From Prevotella sp. (GTDB taxonomy: Bacteria; Bacteroidota; Bacteroidia; Bacteroidales; Bacteroidaceae): a DNA stretch of 64,000 bases. The notes below the pieces were generated by a model that was not told the DNA's origin, made no database searches, and was given only the letters and a program-made list of their open reading frames with translations. The translations under genes were made by a program, and so were the position numbers. Shown here piece after piece: positions 20,366-29,936 of the stretch. How positions within the stretch are numbered: position 1 is the first letter of the stretch; every line of letters begins with the position of its first letter. Location: NCBI GenBank assembly GCA_022769825.1, contig JALEJI010000073.1, positions 1 to 64,000 of the forward strand. Direction: 5' to 3'.

Positions 20366-21436
20366 ATGAAAACCAACAGGTTATCTTCAGTCTTATTTCT
20401 GTCTCTTTGCTGCTTGGGAGGCCTCTTTGCCTCCTGCAGCTCAGAGGATCATGAGGACATCCTGTCTAAATGGTCTTGGGACAGAGAAGAGCCTAATCCC
20501 GACATCGTAAGCCAGGGATGGATCAATGTGCGATCCGATTTTGGTGTGAAGACATCTTATCTCGACATCTACAAACTGACGAAGACGGATAAAGGCGATT
20601 CCGTCATTGCTTTCATCGCCGTGGCAGACATGTCGCAGGCTAAATTCTCTGTCAGCTCTGATATTCATTGGGACGACGAGGCACAGGGCAATGGTAACGA
20701 CAAGGTCTACACACCTTCGGAGTTTTATGCCAAGGACGGTCAACCCTTGGTCGTCATTAACGGTGGTCTCTTCTTCTATGACAACAGTTCAAAGAAGACA
20801 GGTTTCTACTATTCGCAGAGTTCTTGCTACAGTGGTGGAAACATGCTCAGTCCTAACCAGAACTATTGGTCGGAAGACTGGACTAACTTCTGGTATCCTA
20901 CCATCGGATTTTTCTTTCAGGACAAGAACAAAGACTTTCATGCCACATGGACTTATTATGCCAACGACGGAAAAGACTATAGTTATGCCGACTGCAAGGT
21001 CATCGACCGTTCTACTCCCGAGACCTCTGCTCCCGATGCCACTCATCCCTCCAAGGGCACAGTGCTCAACGATGGCACTTCGGTCAACGGCATCGGCGGC
21101 GTGAGCGTGCTCATTCATGAAGGCAGGGTTCGTGATACGTGGAAGGATGAGTTGCTCGATGTCAGCGCTTCTTCTAAACAACCCCGTACCGCCATAGGCT
21201 ATATAGGAGCAAACAAGAAGCTCGTCTTCTTTGTCTGTGAAGGCCGACAAATGACTAAAGGCGTGAAAGGTCTGACCACAGCAGAAGTGGCAAGCTTGCT
21301 CAAAGCTGTCGGGTGCACAGAAGCCCTCAACCTTGACGGCGGAGGCTCGTCGTGCATGATTGTCAAAGGTCAGCAGACAATTAAGCCCAGCGACGGTCAT
21401 GAACGTAAGGTGCTTGATGCCTGCTATATACAATAA
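20366..21436 (+). CDS. Phosphodiester glycosidase family lipoprotein (NAGPA domain)
   Basis: Lipobox LFASCSS; VVINGGLFFYDN and ALNLDGGGSSCMIV motifs of NAGPA-type phosphodiester glycosidases; ATG at 20366 preferred over the longer ORF start. Confidence 0.85.
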   Translation: MKTNRLSSVLFLSLCCLGGLFASCSSEDHEDILSKWSWDREEPNPDIVSQGWINVRSDFGVKTSYLDIYKLTKTDKGDSVIAFIAVADMSQAKFSVSSDIHWDDEAQGNGNDKVYTPSEFYAKDGQPLVVINGGLFFYDNSSKKTGFYYSQSSCYSGGNMLSPNQNYWSEDWTNFWYPTIGFFFQDKNKDFHATWTYYANDGKDYSYADCKVIDRSTPETSAPDATHPSKGTVLNDGTSVNGIGGVSVLIHEGRVRDTWKDELLDVSASSKQPRTAIGYIGANKKLVFFVCEGRQMTKGVKGLTTAEVASLLKAVGCTEALNLDGGGSSCMIVKGQQTIKPSDGHERKVLDACYIQ

Positions 21437-21442
21437 TAGAAT

Positions 21443-22858
21443 ATGAAACGAATATCTTTTGCAACACTCATCGTCCTGTTCTTTTCCGTACTCAGCACGT
21501 TCTCAGCTTGCAGCACGGAGAATCACGAGGACATCTTGGGCAAATGGACATGGGACGGTAACGAAGACACCACGGTTGTCACGGCTAAGCCACGCTATAT
21601 CTGGATTGATGCAGCGGCCAACTTCGCCCGCTTTGCCAACAGTAAGGAGAACATTGAGGAAGACCTTACGAAAGTGAAGAATGCTGGGTTCACCGATATT
21701 ATCGTGGACGTGCGTCCCACGATGGGCGATGTGCTCTTCAACAGTTCGCATTGCCCGCAGGTGACGAAGCTCGACTATTGGACCGACAGCGGGCAGTATC
21801 AGTTCTATGAGCGCACGGCCACGTGGGACTATCTTCAGGCCTTCATCGACATCGCACACAAGCTCGGTCTGAAAGTCACGGCGAGCATGAACACTTTTGT
21901 CGGCGGCAACCTCTATGCTTACGGCTTAGGCGAGCAAGGTCTCGTCTTCCGCGACGCTGCGAAGAAAGATTGGGTGACGACGCTCAATATGGCTGATGGA
22001 CCGGTCAACGAGATGGACCTAACGACCACAGATCCGTCGGATGCAGCCTTCTATGGCACGAAGTTTCTGAACCCTGTCAACAAGGATGTTCAAGACTATC
22101 TCATCAGTATCATCTCCGACTTGGCTCAATACAATGTCGATGGCATCTGTCTCGACCGTTGCCGCTTCGACAACCTGACATCCGATGTGTCTGACTATAC
22201 GCAGCAGAAGTTTAAGGAGTACTTAGGTGTCAGCGACCTCGACTTCTTCACTGATGTTATCAAGCCCGAATCAACCACGACGAGTGAGAACAGCGGCAAG
22301 AAGTATTTCAAAGACTGGATTGCTTTCCGTGCCAAGACAATCTGCGATTTCGTCAAGCGCGCTTCTGAAACCGTGCATGCCGTCAACAAGAACATTAAGT
22401 TCTCAACTTATGTCGGTGCCTGGTATTCATCTTATTCGCCAGAGAGCGGAGTCAACTGGGCAAGCAGCAGCTACGATGCTTCCGCGGCATACAGCTGGGC
22501 CAACAGCGACTATCAGAAATACAGTTATCTGTCTTCGCTCGACCAGATCTTCCTCGGTTGCTATGCAGGCACCGATGCAGTTTATGGCGATGGTGAATGG
22601 ACGATGCAAGGCTTTGCCAAGCAGGGACAGAACCTTATTAAAGGTGAGGTGCCTTTCATCGGCGGCCCGGATGTCGGCAATTCGACAGGTTTCACTCAGG
22701 GTGGACAAGGCGATGCGGTCACTAAGAGCGTAGATGCTATTATCAATGTGGCCGATGGCTATTTCGTCTTCGATCTGTGCCATGTCAGGGAGTATGACTA
22801 CTGGGATGCGCTGAAGAAAGGCATAGATGCCTATTTGGAATCGCTCAGTTCCAAATAG
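21443..22858 (+). CDS. GHL10/DUF187-type putative glycoside hydrolase lipoprotein
   Basis: Lipobox TFSACSTE; ENIEEDLTKVKNAGFTDIIVDVRPTMGDVLFNS...KLGLKVTASMN, DGICLDRCRFDN. Confidence 0.75.
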   Translation: MKRISFATLIVLFFSVLSTFSACSTENHEDILGKWTWDGNEDTTVVTAKPRYIWIDAAANFARFANSKENIEEDLTKVKNAGFTDIIVDVRPTMGDVLFNSSHCPQVTKLDYWTDSGQYQFYERTATWDYLQAFIDIAHKLGLKVTASMNTFVGGNLYAYGLGEQGLVFRDAAKKDWVTTLNMADGPVNEMDLTTTDPSDAAFYGTKFLNPVNKDVQDYLISIISDLAQYNVDGICLDRCRFDNLTSDVSDYTQQKFKEYLGVSDLDFFTDVIKPESTTTSENSGKKYFKDWIAFRAKTICDFVKRASETVHAVNKNIKFSTYVGAWYSSYSPESGVNWASSSYDASAAYSWANSDYQKYSYLSSLDQIFLGCYAGTDAVYGDGEWTMQGFAKQGQNLIKGEVPFIGGPDVGNSTGFTQGGQGDAVTKSVDAIINVADGYFVFDLCHVREYDYWDALKKGIDAYLESLSSK

Positions 22859-22997
22859 GGAGTCGTCAGTTCTTCGGTCGGAATCTATGGGTTCCCCATT
22901 TAGAATCAATAGGGCTTGGAAACGGAAAGGATGATAGCGGTCACTTTTTAGTGGCGCTGTGTATTTATTGACATTTACAACTTATAACTATATAGCT

Positions 22998-24194
22998 ATG
23001 ATGGATAAAAAGGAATATTTAAGACATTGGGCCGACTCATATAAGCGCGACCTGACGGAGAACATCATGCCGTTCTGGATGGAGTACGGCTGGGACCGTA
23101 AGCACGGCGGCGTTTACACCTGTGTCAATCGCGATGGATCACTGATGGACACCACGAAGAGCGTGTGGTTTCAGGGTCGCTTCGCTTTTGTCTGCGCCTT
23201 TGCTTACAACAATGTGGAGCATCGTCAGGAATGGCTCGACGCGGCGAAGAGCACCATCGACTTCTTTGAGAAATACTGTTTCGACAAGGACGGCCACATG
23301 TACTTCTCTGTTACCGAGGACGGCAAGCCGTTGCGCAAGCGCCGTTACGTGTTCAGTGAGACCTTTGCTGCCATAGCGCTCTCCGAGTATGCCATCGCGA
23401 CGGGCGACAAGGGATGTGCCCAGCGTGCCCTCAAGATTTTTGAGGATACCCAGCGCTTCCTCAGCACTCCGGGTTTCCTGGAGCCTAAGTTTGAGCCGGA
23501 GGTGAAGCTGCAGAGCCACAGCATCGTGATGATCCTTATCAATGTGGGCTCGCGCATCCGTGCCGTCATCGATGATCCGGTGCTCACACAGCAGATCGAC
23601 GAGAGTGTGGAGAAGCTGCGCCGTTACTTCATGCACCCTGAGTTTAAGGCTCTCTTGGAGAGCGTAGGCCCCAACGGTGAGTTCATCGACACGAATATGA
23701 CCCGTACCATCAACCCGGGACATTGCATCGAGACCGCCTGGTTCCTCATGGAGGAGGCACGCTATCGCAACTGGGACAAGCGGTTGCTCGACACGGCTCT
23801 GACCATCTTCAACTGGTCTTGGGACTGGGGATGGGACAAGGAATACGGAGGCATCATCAACTTCCGCGACTGCAAGAACCTGCCGCCGCAGGACTATTCG
23901 CAGGACATGAAGTTCTGGTGGCCGCAGTGCGAGACGATCATCGCCTCTCTGTATGCTTACCTTGCGACGGGCGACGACGAGTATCTCTACCGCCACCGTC
24001 AGATCAGCGAGTGGACTTATGCCCACTTCCCCGATAAGGAGTTTGGCGAGTGGTATGGTTATCTGCACCGCGACGGCACCGTGGCTCAGCCGGCCAAGGG
24101 CAACCTCTTCAAAGGGCCGTTCCATATTCCGCGCATGATGACAAAGTGTTACACCCTCTGCAACGACATCTTAGCCACCTTGAATCAGCAATAG
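22998..24194 (+). CDS. AGE-family sugar 2-epimerase (N-acylglucosamine 2-epimerase-like)
   Basis: MPFWMEYGWDRKHGGVYTCVNRDG, KSVWFQGRFAF, NPGHCIETAWFLMEEA; no signal peptide; start at 22998. Confidence 0.85.
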   Translation: MMDKKEYLRHWADSYKRDLTENIMPFWMEYGWDRKHGGVYTCVNRDGSLMDTTKSVWFQGRFAFVCAFAYNNVEHRQEWLDAAKSTIDFFEKYCFDKDGHMYFSVTEDGKPLRKRRYVFSETFAAIALSEYAIATGDKGCAQRALKIFEDTQRFLSTPGFLEPKFEPEVKLQSHSIVMILINVGSRIRAVIDDPVLTQQIDESVEKLRRYFMHPEFKALLESVGPNGEFIDTNMTRTINPGHCIETAWFLMEEARYRNWDKRLLDTALTIFNWSWDWGWDKEYGGIINFRDCKNLPPQDYSQDMKFWWPQCETIIASLYAYLATGDDEYLYRHRQISEWTYAHFPDKEFGEWYGYLHRDGTVAQPAKGNLFKGPFHIPRMMTKCYTLCNDILATLNQQ

Positions 24195-24210
24195 CAATCG
24201 TATTCAAGAA

Positions 24211-25224
24211 ATGAGAAAACTCTTCTGTTTACTGTTCTTGTGCCTGTCAATGACCTCGCTGGCACAAGAACTGAAGTTCCGTAAGAACGGTGAGTTCAAG
24301 ATCGTTCAGTTCACCGATGTCCATTACAATGGTTCCCGTCAGTCTCAAGTGGCGCTGAGTGTTGTAGACAGCGTGTTGCTGCATGAACGTCCCGACCTCG
24401 TGGTGCTCACAGGCGATGTGCTTTGGGGGCCTCCGGGAAAGGAAAACCTGCTGACGGTCTTGGGACGTATCTCGCAATATGATGTTCCGTTCGTCTATGA
24501 GTTTGGCAATCACGACAGTGAGATGACGGGCATGAGCAACAGGGAGCTATATAACCTCGCGCGCACGGTGAAAAACAATCTGTTGCCTGATCTCTCTGCG
24601 CAGAAAGAGCTCGACTTCACGCTGCGTATCCTTTCGCATGATGGCAGGAAGACGGCAGCAGTGCTCTACTGTTTGGATTCTCACAGCTATCCGGTGGGAT
24701 TCCCCAAGGACAAGCGTCACGGTACCTACGCCTGGCTCACTTTTGACCAGATAGCGTGGTACCGGCAGCAAAGCGCTGCCTTTACGAAAGAAAATGGCGG
24801 GAAGCCCTATCCGGCGCTTGCCTTCTTCCATATTCCCGTGCCGGAGTATCACGATGCCGTGAAGGACGAGAACGCTGTCCTTATTGGTACGCGCCGCGAG
24901 ACAGTCTGTTCGCCCGACTTCAACAGTGGCATGTTTACGGCTATGCACATGGGTGGAGATGTCATGGGCATCTTCTGTGGACATGATCACGACAACGACT
25001 ATGCCGTGATGTGGCACGACATTCTTTTAGCTTATGGCCGTTTCTCTGGCGGAAACACGGTCTATAACCATCTGCCCTGTGGGGCCCGCGTCATCATCCT
25101 TAAGGAGGGCAAGCGCAGCTTCGATACCTACATTCGTGAACGAAAGGGAAAGGTGCTCGATGAGTCGACCTATCCCGACAGTTATACCTCAGATGAATGG
25201 GAGAAACGTCCTTTGGAAAATTAG
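24211..25224 (+). CDS. Secreted calcineurin-like metallophosphoesterase
   Basis: Signal peptide; FTDVHYN, VVLTGDVLWG, EFGNHDSE and CGHDHDNDY metal-binding motifs. Confidence 0.9.
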   Translation: MRKLFCLLFLCLSMTSLAQELKFRKNGEFKIVQFTDVHYNGSRQSQVALSVVDSVLLHERPDLVVLTGDVLWGPPGKENLLTVLGRISQYDVPFVYEFGNHDSEMTGMSNRELYNLARTVKNNLLPDLSAQKELDFTLRILSHDGRKTAAVLYCLDSHSYPVGFPKDKRHGTYAWLTFDQIAWYRQQSAAFTKENGGKPYPALAFFHIPVPEYHDAVKDENAVLIGTRRETVCSPDFNSGMFTAMHMGGDVMGIFCGHDHDNDYAVMWHDILLAYGRFSGGNTVYNHLPCGARVIILKEGKRSFDTYIRERKGKVLDESTYPDSYTSDEWEKRPLEN

Positions 25225-27079
25225 TCTGTCGCTGATTCTCTCAGCCGTTATGCTGCTTCCCTGCCGAGGCGCACGATATGATGTCGTGGTCTACGGTGGG
25301 GGAAGCAGTGGTGTCTGTGCCGCTGTGCAGAGCGCGCGGCTCGGTGTCCGTACGCTTCTTGTCGAGCCTACATCCTGGCTCGGAGGTATGCTTACTGCTG
25401 CCGGCGTGAGTGCCGTAGACGGCAACTACCGGCTGCCCAGCGGACTGTGGGGCGACTTCAAGGACGCGTTAGTCAGACATTACGGATCGCCGGAGGCGTT
25501 GAAAACCGGTTGGGTGAGCAACGTGATGTTTGAGCCGCAGACCGGCGACAGCATCTTCCGTGCCTGGGTCGCGGCGGAAAAGAATCTCACTTACGTATCT
25601 GGTTACGTGCTTTCAACTGCGACAAGGCTTCGAGACTGTTGGTGTCTGACCTTCACGGACGGCAGAAAGAGGATGCGTGTCGAAGCTGCCTATGCTGTTG
25701 ATGCGAGTGAGCTTGGTGACCTTGCGGCTATGGCGCGCTTGCCTTATAGGTTAGGCATGGACAGTAGGGCAGAGACAGGAGAAAGAGAGGCTCCCGAGAA
25801 AGGCAATGATATCGTTCAGGACCTGACTTATTGCGCTACGCTGCGGGCCAGACGAGGAGCCCGTCTGTTGTCCCGTCCCCGGAATTATGATCCTCGTGAG
25901 TTTCGCAATTGCTGTCTTCATGCCGGCAACGACTCTACGACGCGGCAGAAGTTGTGGCCGGCATCTATGATGATTAGTTACGGCCGTTTGCCCAACGGTC
26001 TTTATATGGTCAACTGGCCCATCCATGGCAACGACTATTATCTGAACGATGTGTGCGATGCTCCTGCCAAGCGCCGGTCTTTGGAAGAGGCTGCGAAGCA
26101 AAAGACCCTACGTTTCGTCTATTTCATGCAGCATGAGTTGGGTGCTGACACCTTGGAGCTTGTCGACATCTATCCCACTGCCGACCATCTTCCGCTGATT
26201 CCTTACTATCGCGAGAGCCGTCGCTTTCGCGGGGTCGTAACGTTTACCATCAACGATCTTCGCCATCCTTATACTGATACCACCCGTCCACTTTATCGCA
26301 CGGCAGTAGCTGTGGGCGACTATCCGGTGGACCAGCACCATTATGCTTATCCGCGCCGTGACCTTCCCGACATGAACCTTTTCACGGTGCCGTCGTTTGG
26401 CCTGCCATTAGGTACGTTGCTTCCGGAGAACGAAGACCGTCTGCTGTTGGCAGAAAAGAGCATCTCCGTGACAAACATTGTCAACGGAGCTACCCGTCTC
26501 CAGCCCGTCTCCATGCAGATCGGTCAGGTGGCCGGTACGGTTGCTGCCATGGCCGTAAGCAATCATTGTTCTCCGCGCTTGTTGTCGGTAAGGAGTATTC
26601 AGGCACAGTTGTTGAAAGAAGGTATGTATCTGCTGCCTTATCTTGATGTTGATAAGCATTCACCTCTTTTCGGCCCTTTGCAGCGCATCGGTGCAACGGG
26701 AATGCTCAGAGGAGAAGGAAAGCATATCGACTGGCAGAACCAGACGTGGATCAATGCCGACAGTCTGCTCACGCGCGCTGATCTCCGTTTCTTCCGAGAC
26801 GTTTATCCACATTTTAATCCGCCCATGGACGGAGGTCGGTTCGTCAGTTTATCCGACTTTCTCCTTATTCTTCGTGCTTTGGATAGCAGCCTGTCCTCGT
26901 TGACGGTTGATCGGGCGCAGGCGGTTCTTGGTACCTATAATATAGCGGCTGCTCATGCTTTCGTCTGTCTGACGCGTGCACAGGCTGCTGTCCTTCTCGA
27001 CCAGTTTCTTCATCCTTTTGAGCGGAAGGAGATTGACTTGTCGGGGAAAATAATATCTGATTATATAGATGTCCGCTAA
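25193..27079 (+). CDS. FAD-dependent oxidoreductase (PF12831-type), secreted
   Basis: Signal peptide then YDVVVYGGGSSGVCAAVQSARLGVRTLLVEPTSWLGGMLTAAGVSAVDG; start MNGRNVLWK at 25193 overlaps previous gene by 32 nt. Confidence 0.85.
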   Translation: MNGRNVLWKISLSLILSAVMLLPCRGARYDVVVYGGGSSGVCAAVQSARLGVRTLLVEPTSWLGGMLTAAGVSAVDGNYRLPSGLWGDFKDALVRHYGSPEALKTGWVSNVMFEPQTGDSIFRAWVAAEKNLTYVSGYVLSTATRLRDCWCLTFTDGRKRMRVEAAYAVDASELGDLAAMARLPYRLGMDSRAETGEREAPEKGNDIVQDLTYCATLRARRGARLLSRPRNYDPREFRNCCLHAGNDSTTRQKLWPASMMISYGRLPNGLYMVNWPIHGNDYYLNDVCDAPAKRRSLEEAAKQKTLRFVYFMQHELGADTLELVDIYPTADHLPLIPYYRESRRFRGVVTFTINDLRHPYTDTTRPLYRTAVAVGDYPVDQHHYAYPRRDLPDMNLFTVPSFGLPLGTLLPENEDRLLLAEKSISVTNIVNGATRLQPVSMQIGQVAGTVAAMAVSNHCSPRLLSVRSIQAQLLKEGMYLLPYLDVDKHSPLFGPLQRIGATGMLRGEGKHIDWQNQTWINADSLLTRADLRFFRDVYPHFNPPMDGGRFVSLSDFLLILRALDSSLSSLTVDRAQAVLGTYNIAAAHAFVCLTRAQAAVLLDQFLHPFERKEIDLSGKIISDYIDVR

Positions 27080-27224
27080 ACTCACACAGCAGCAGGCGAA
27101 TGTCATAATAATAAAAGACATACGTCCTTGTGATTAGTTGACAAGCCCGTATTCTTTTCTACATCCACCATGCGAAGAATAGTTTTTACATTCCTTCAAC
27201 ATCTTACAGGTGAAGATAAGGGAA

Positions 27225-27260
27225 AAGGCTGAATCCAAATGAGGAATTCAGCCTTAATTT
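27225..27260. terminator. Intrinsic terminator-like hairpin at the end of the plus-strand operon
   Basis: 10-bp perfect stem AAGGCTGAAT / ATTCAGCCTT followed by aattttg. Confidence 0.6.
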
Positions 27261-27369
27261 TGATACCGTGCATCAACTTTTACCGGGCAATATTTTTAAA
27301 TCCCCTTTTTTCATGTGTATCACGCAATGCGACAAGGTTCGATAGGTTATTGCCGGCAGGCGCATTAGC

Positions 27370-28149
27370 TCATTTCGCGAAGAGCATCCTCGTCCATAGC
27401 CACCGTGGGATAAGTCGCCAGAAGAATACTAGGATGGCGTATCGCCAGTCGATGACCTTCACGGCCTTGCCTCTTTCCATCGCCTTCACTATGTCGTGGG
27501 CCACTCTCTTGGCGTCGAGCTGCAAGGGATAGTCGCTTCCGTCGATGAGGGCTGTCCTTACGAATCCAGGGCGGATGTCGGTGATGGAAATGGGAAGATG
27601 GCGCATGCGGGCCTGCTGAGTGAGACATTCGAGGTAATGGCTCTGAAACCGCTTGGTGGAAGAATAGGCTGGCGCGGCGCCAAGGCCCTTGGTCCCGGCT
27701 ATGGACGTGATGCAAGCAATGCGACACGGGATGGAATGAGCCGGGACCGCCTCGCTGTGGCCGGAACAGGAAAGACCGCCTTTTTCGGCAAACCAGTTGA
27801 AGGCCGTGTCGACCATTCTCACGAAGCCAACGCCGTTGGTCTCCACGGTCTTCAGCTCCTTGTCGATGTCAAGCTCGCCGTTTTGCCAACCGATGCCTGA
27901 GCTATGGAAATACAAGTCCATGCCCCCGAGCTCGTCGATGAGCCCTCGCAGACGGTCGGGAGCGTCGGCCGACGTGACGTCTATCCGCTGACAGCACACT
28001 ATGCCGTCGTGGCTCCACATCACGGCTTCCAGTCTGTCGACCCTCCTGCCGGCGATGCCGACCTGCCATCCACGCTCCGCCAAGAGCTTGGCCACTTCCA
28101 TGCCGATGCCCGACGTGGCACCCATCACTATTGCTTTCCTTGTCATCAT
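27370..28149 (-). CDS. SDR family NAD(P)-dependent oxidoreductase
   Basis: AIVMGATSGIGMEVAKLLAERGWQVGIAGRR; YSSTKRFQ (YxxxK). Confidence 0.92.
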   Translation of the reverse strand: MMTRKAIVMGATSGIGMEVAKLLAERGWQVGIAGRRVDRLEAVMWSHDGIVCCQRIDVTSADAPDRLRGLIDELGGMDLYFHSSGIGWQNGELDIDKELKTVETNGVGFVRMVDTAFNWFAEKGGLSCSGHSEAVPAHSIPCRIACITSIAGTKGLGAAPAYSSTKRFQSHYLECLTQQARMRHLPISITDIRPGFVRTALIDGSDYPLQLDAKRVAHDIVKAMERGKAVKVIDWRYAILVFFWRLIPRWLWTRMLFAK

Positions 28150-28196
28150 GGTTCCTTATGTTTGTCCTTGTGGGCCAAAGTCAGGTGAAAGACTCC

Positions 28197-29768
28197 TTAC
28201 AAGCCCATCTGGTGGCTCTTGCCGTCAGCTTCCTTAGTGGCGTGCTTCTTCCAGTATTTAGCGCCCTTCTCTTTCAGCTTGGCGGTGAACTCCTCGCTGG
28301 CCTTGTCCACGGCCTCCTCCTCTTCCTTAGAGGCGAAAGCGTGGCGGTAGCCCTTTTGCTCGTTCCAGGCACCACGCGTGAAGTCGGGAACCTGTACGGG
28401 TATGTTGCCGTTGTTCATGGAGATTGATCCAAGCTCAGCCAGGCAGCACCACTCGGCGAGGTCGTAGACATCCATGTCGAGAGGCAGACCGTGATGCAAG
28501 CAGTAGACCAAACGGCTGTCCATGATGAAGTCCATGCCGCCGTGGCCGCCAACCTTCTTTGCCATGGCCTCATATTTCGTCACTATCGGTGAACGGTATT
28601 TGGCCACCAAGGCGTCGAAGTCGGCCTTGCCCATGTAGTCGTGGCCGCTCATCTCCTGTGTTGGCTGCACTCCGCTGGCCTTCATCTGCGCGCTTGAGAG
28701 GGCGTAGCCTTCTATTGGGTACTTGTTGGCGAAGCCCTTTGTGCCCACCACCTGGTACATGCGGTTGTAAGGCTCTGGCGTCATGGTGTTGTGCTGTACC
28801 TCTATCACCTTTCCGTTCTCGGTGCTGATGAGCGTCACGGTGTGGTCGCCGTTGGCGAACTTGTCGCATTTCTGTCCAGACATCTTCTCAACCCACGCCT
28901 TGCCGTTGACGCTCTTGGTGTCCATGGCCACGAGTGTCTTCATGCGGTCGCCACGATGTATGTCGAGGTCTTGTGCGATAGGGCCGAGGCCGTGGGTGGC
29001 ATACACGTCGCCGCGGAACTTCTGGTTGTAGTCGAGTCGCCAGCCGAGCTTGTCGTTGACGTCCTTCTTCCAATAAGCGTCCCAGAACGGTGACAGGTCG
29101 TGGCGATAAGCGCCCTGCACATATTCCACCTCGCCGAACACGCCGTGCTGCGCCATGTTGAGGGTGTTGAGCTCAAAGAAGTCGTAGCAGCAGTTCTCGA
29201 GCATCATCACGTGTAGGCGTTTCTTCTCGCTCAGGTTGATGAGCAGCCATATCTCGTCGAGGTTCATGGCCGAGGGCACTTCTATGGCCACGTTCTTGCC
29301 ATGCTCTAAGGCATACTTTGCCACGATGAAATGGTGGAGCCAGTCGGTGGCTATATACACGAGGTCGATGTCCTTGCGCTCGCAGAGCTTCTTGTAGCCG
29401 TCCTCACCGTAATAGATGTCGGCAGGTGGCAGGCAGGCCTTCTCAAGTATGCCGTTGCAACGCTCGGCACGCTCCTTCTCGTGGTCGCAGAGGGCCATGA
29501 TTTGCGTGCCGTTGATGTAGGTCCAGCGCTCCACGGCTCCAGGGCCGCGCATGCCAAGGCCCACGAATCCCACGCGCACCACGTTCATCTTAGGCGTGGT
29601 TAGGTTGAGCACGTTCTTCTGTCCGGCCTCGCGTTGCGGCACGTCGGTCACCGCCTGGCCCTTCTTTATGTGGTAAGGCCAGTTGAACTGTGCGAAGCCC
29701 GCCGCCGGCGCCATGAAGGTCGCCATCAAGAAGGCTAACAAAGATAATGCTTTCTTTGAAATTGACAT
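28197..29768 (-). CDS. GH109 alpha-N-acetylgalactosaminidase-like (Gfo/Idh/MocA fold)
   Basis: Signal peptide; VRVGFVGLGMRGPGAVERW nucleotide-binding motif and long GH109-like body (EVPSAMNLDEIWLLINLSEKKRLHVMMLENCCY). Confidence 0.85.
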   Translation of the reverse strand: MSISKKALSLLAFLMATFMAPAAGFAQFNWPYHIKKGQAVTDVPQREAGQKNVLNLTTPKMNVVRVGFVGLGMRGPGAVERWTYINGTQIMALCDHEKERAERCNGILEKACLPPADIYYGEDGYKKLCERKDIDLVYIATDWLHHFIVAKYALEHGKNVAIEVPSAMNLDEIWLLINLSEKKRLHVMMLENCCYDFFELNTLNMAQHGVFGEVEYVQGAYRHDLSPFWDAYWKKDVNDKLGWRLDYNQKFRGDVYATHGLGPIAQDLDIHRGDRMKTLVAMDTKSVNGKAWVEKMSGQKCDKFANGDHTVTLISTENGKVIEVQHNTMTPEPYNRMYQVVGTKGFANKYPIEGYALSSAQMKASGVQPTQEMSGHDYMGKADFDALVAKYRSPIVTKYEAMAKKVGGHGGMDFIMDSRLVYCLHHGLPLDMDVYDLAEWCCLAELGSISMNNGNIPVQVPDFTRGAWNEQKGYRHAFASKEEEEAVDKASEEFTAKLKEKGAKYWKKHATKEADGKSHQMGL

Positions 29769-29936
29769 GATTGTTAGTAATTATTGGTAAAAAAAATATT
29801 TTGTTTTAGTATCTATTCGGTCTTGTTTCATGTTAACGGCAATAGAGGCAATCGTTGACGATATTGTCTCTGTTGTCTCTATTGTCGTTAAGTTATGCTC
29901 GCGTTTCGAATTTATGCGGTTGTTTTTGAGGATTTG

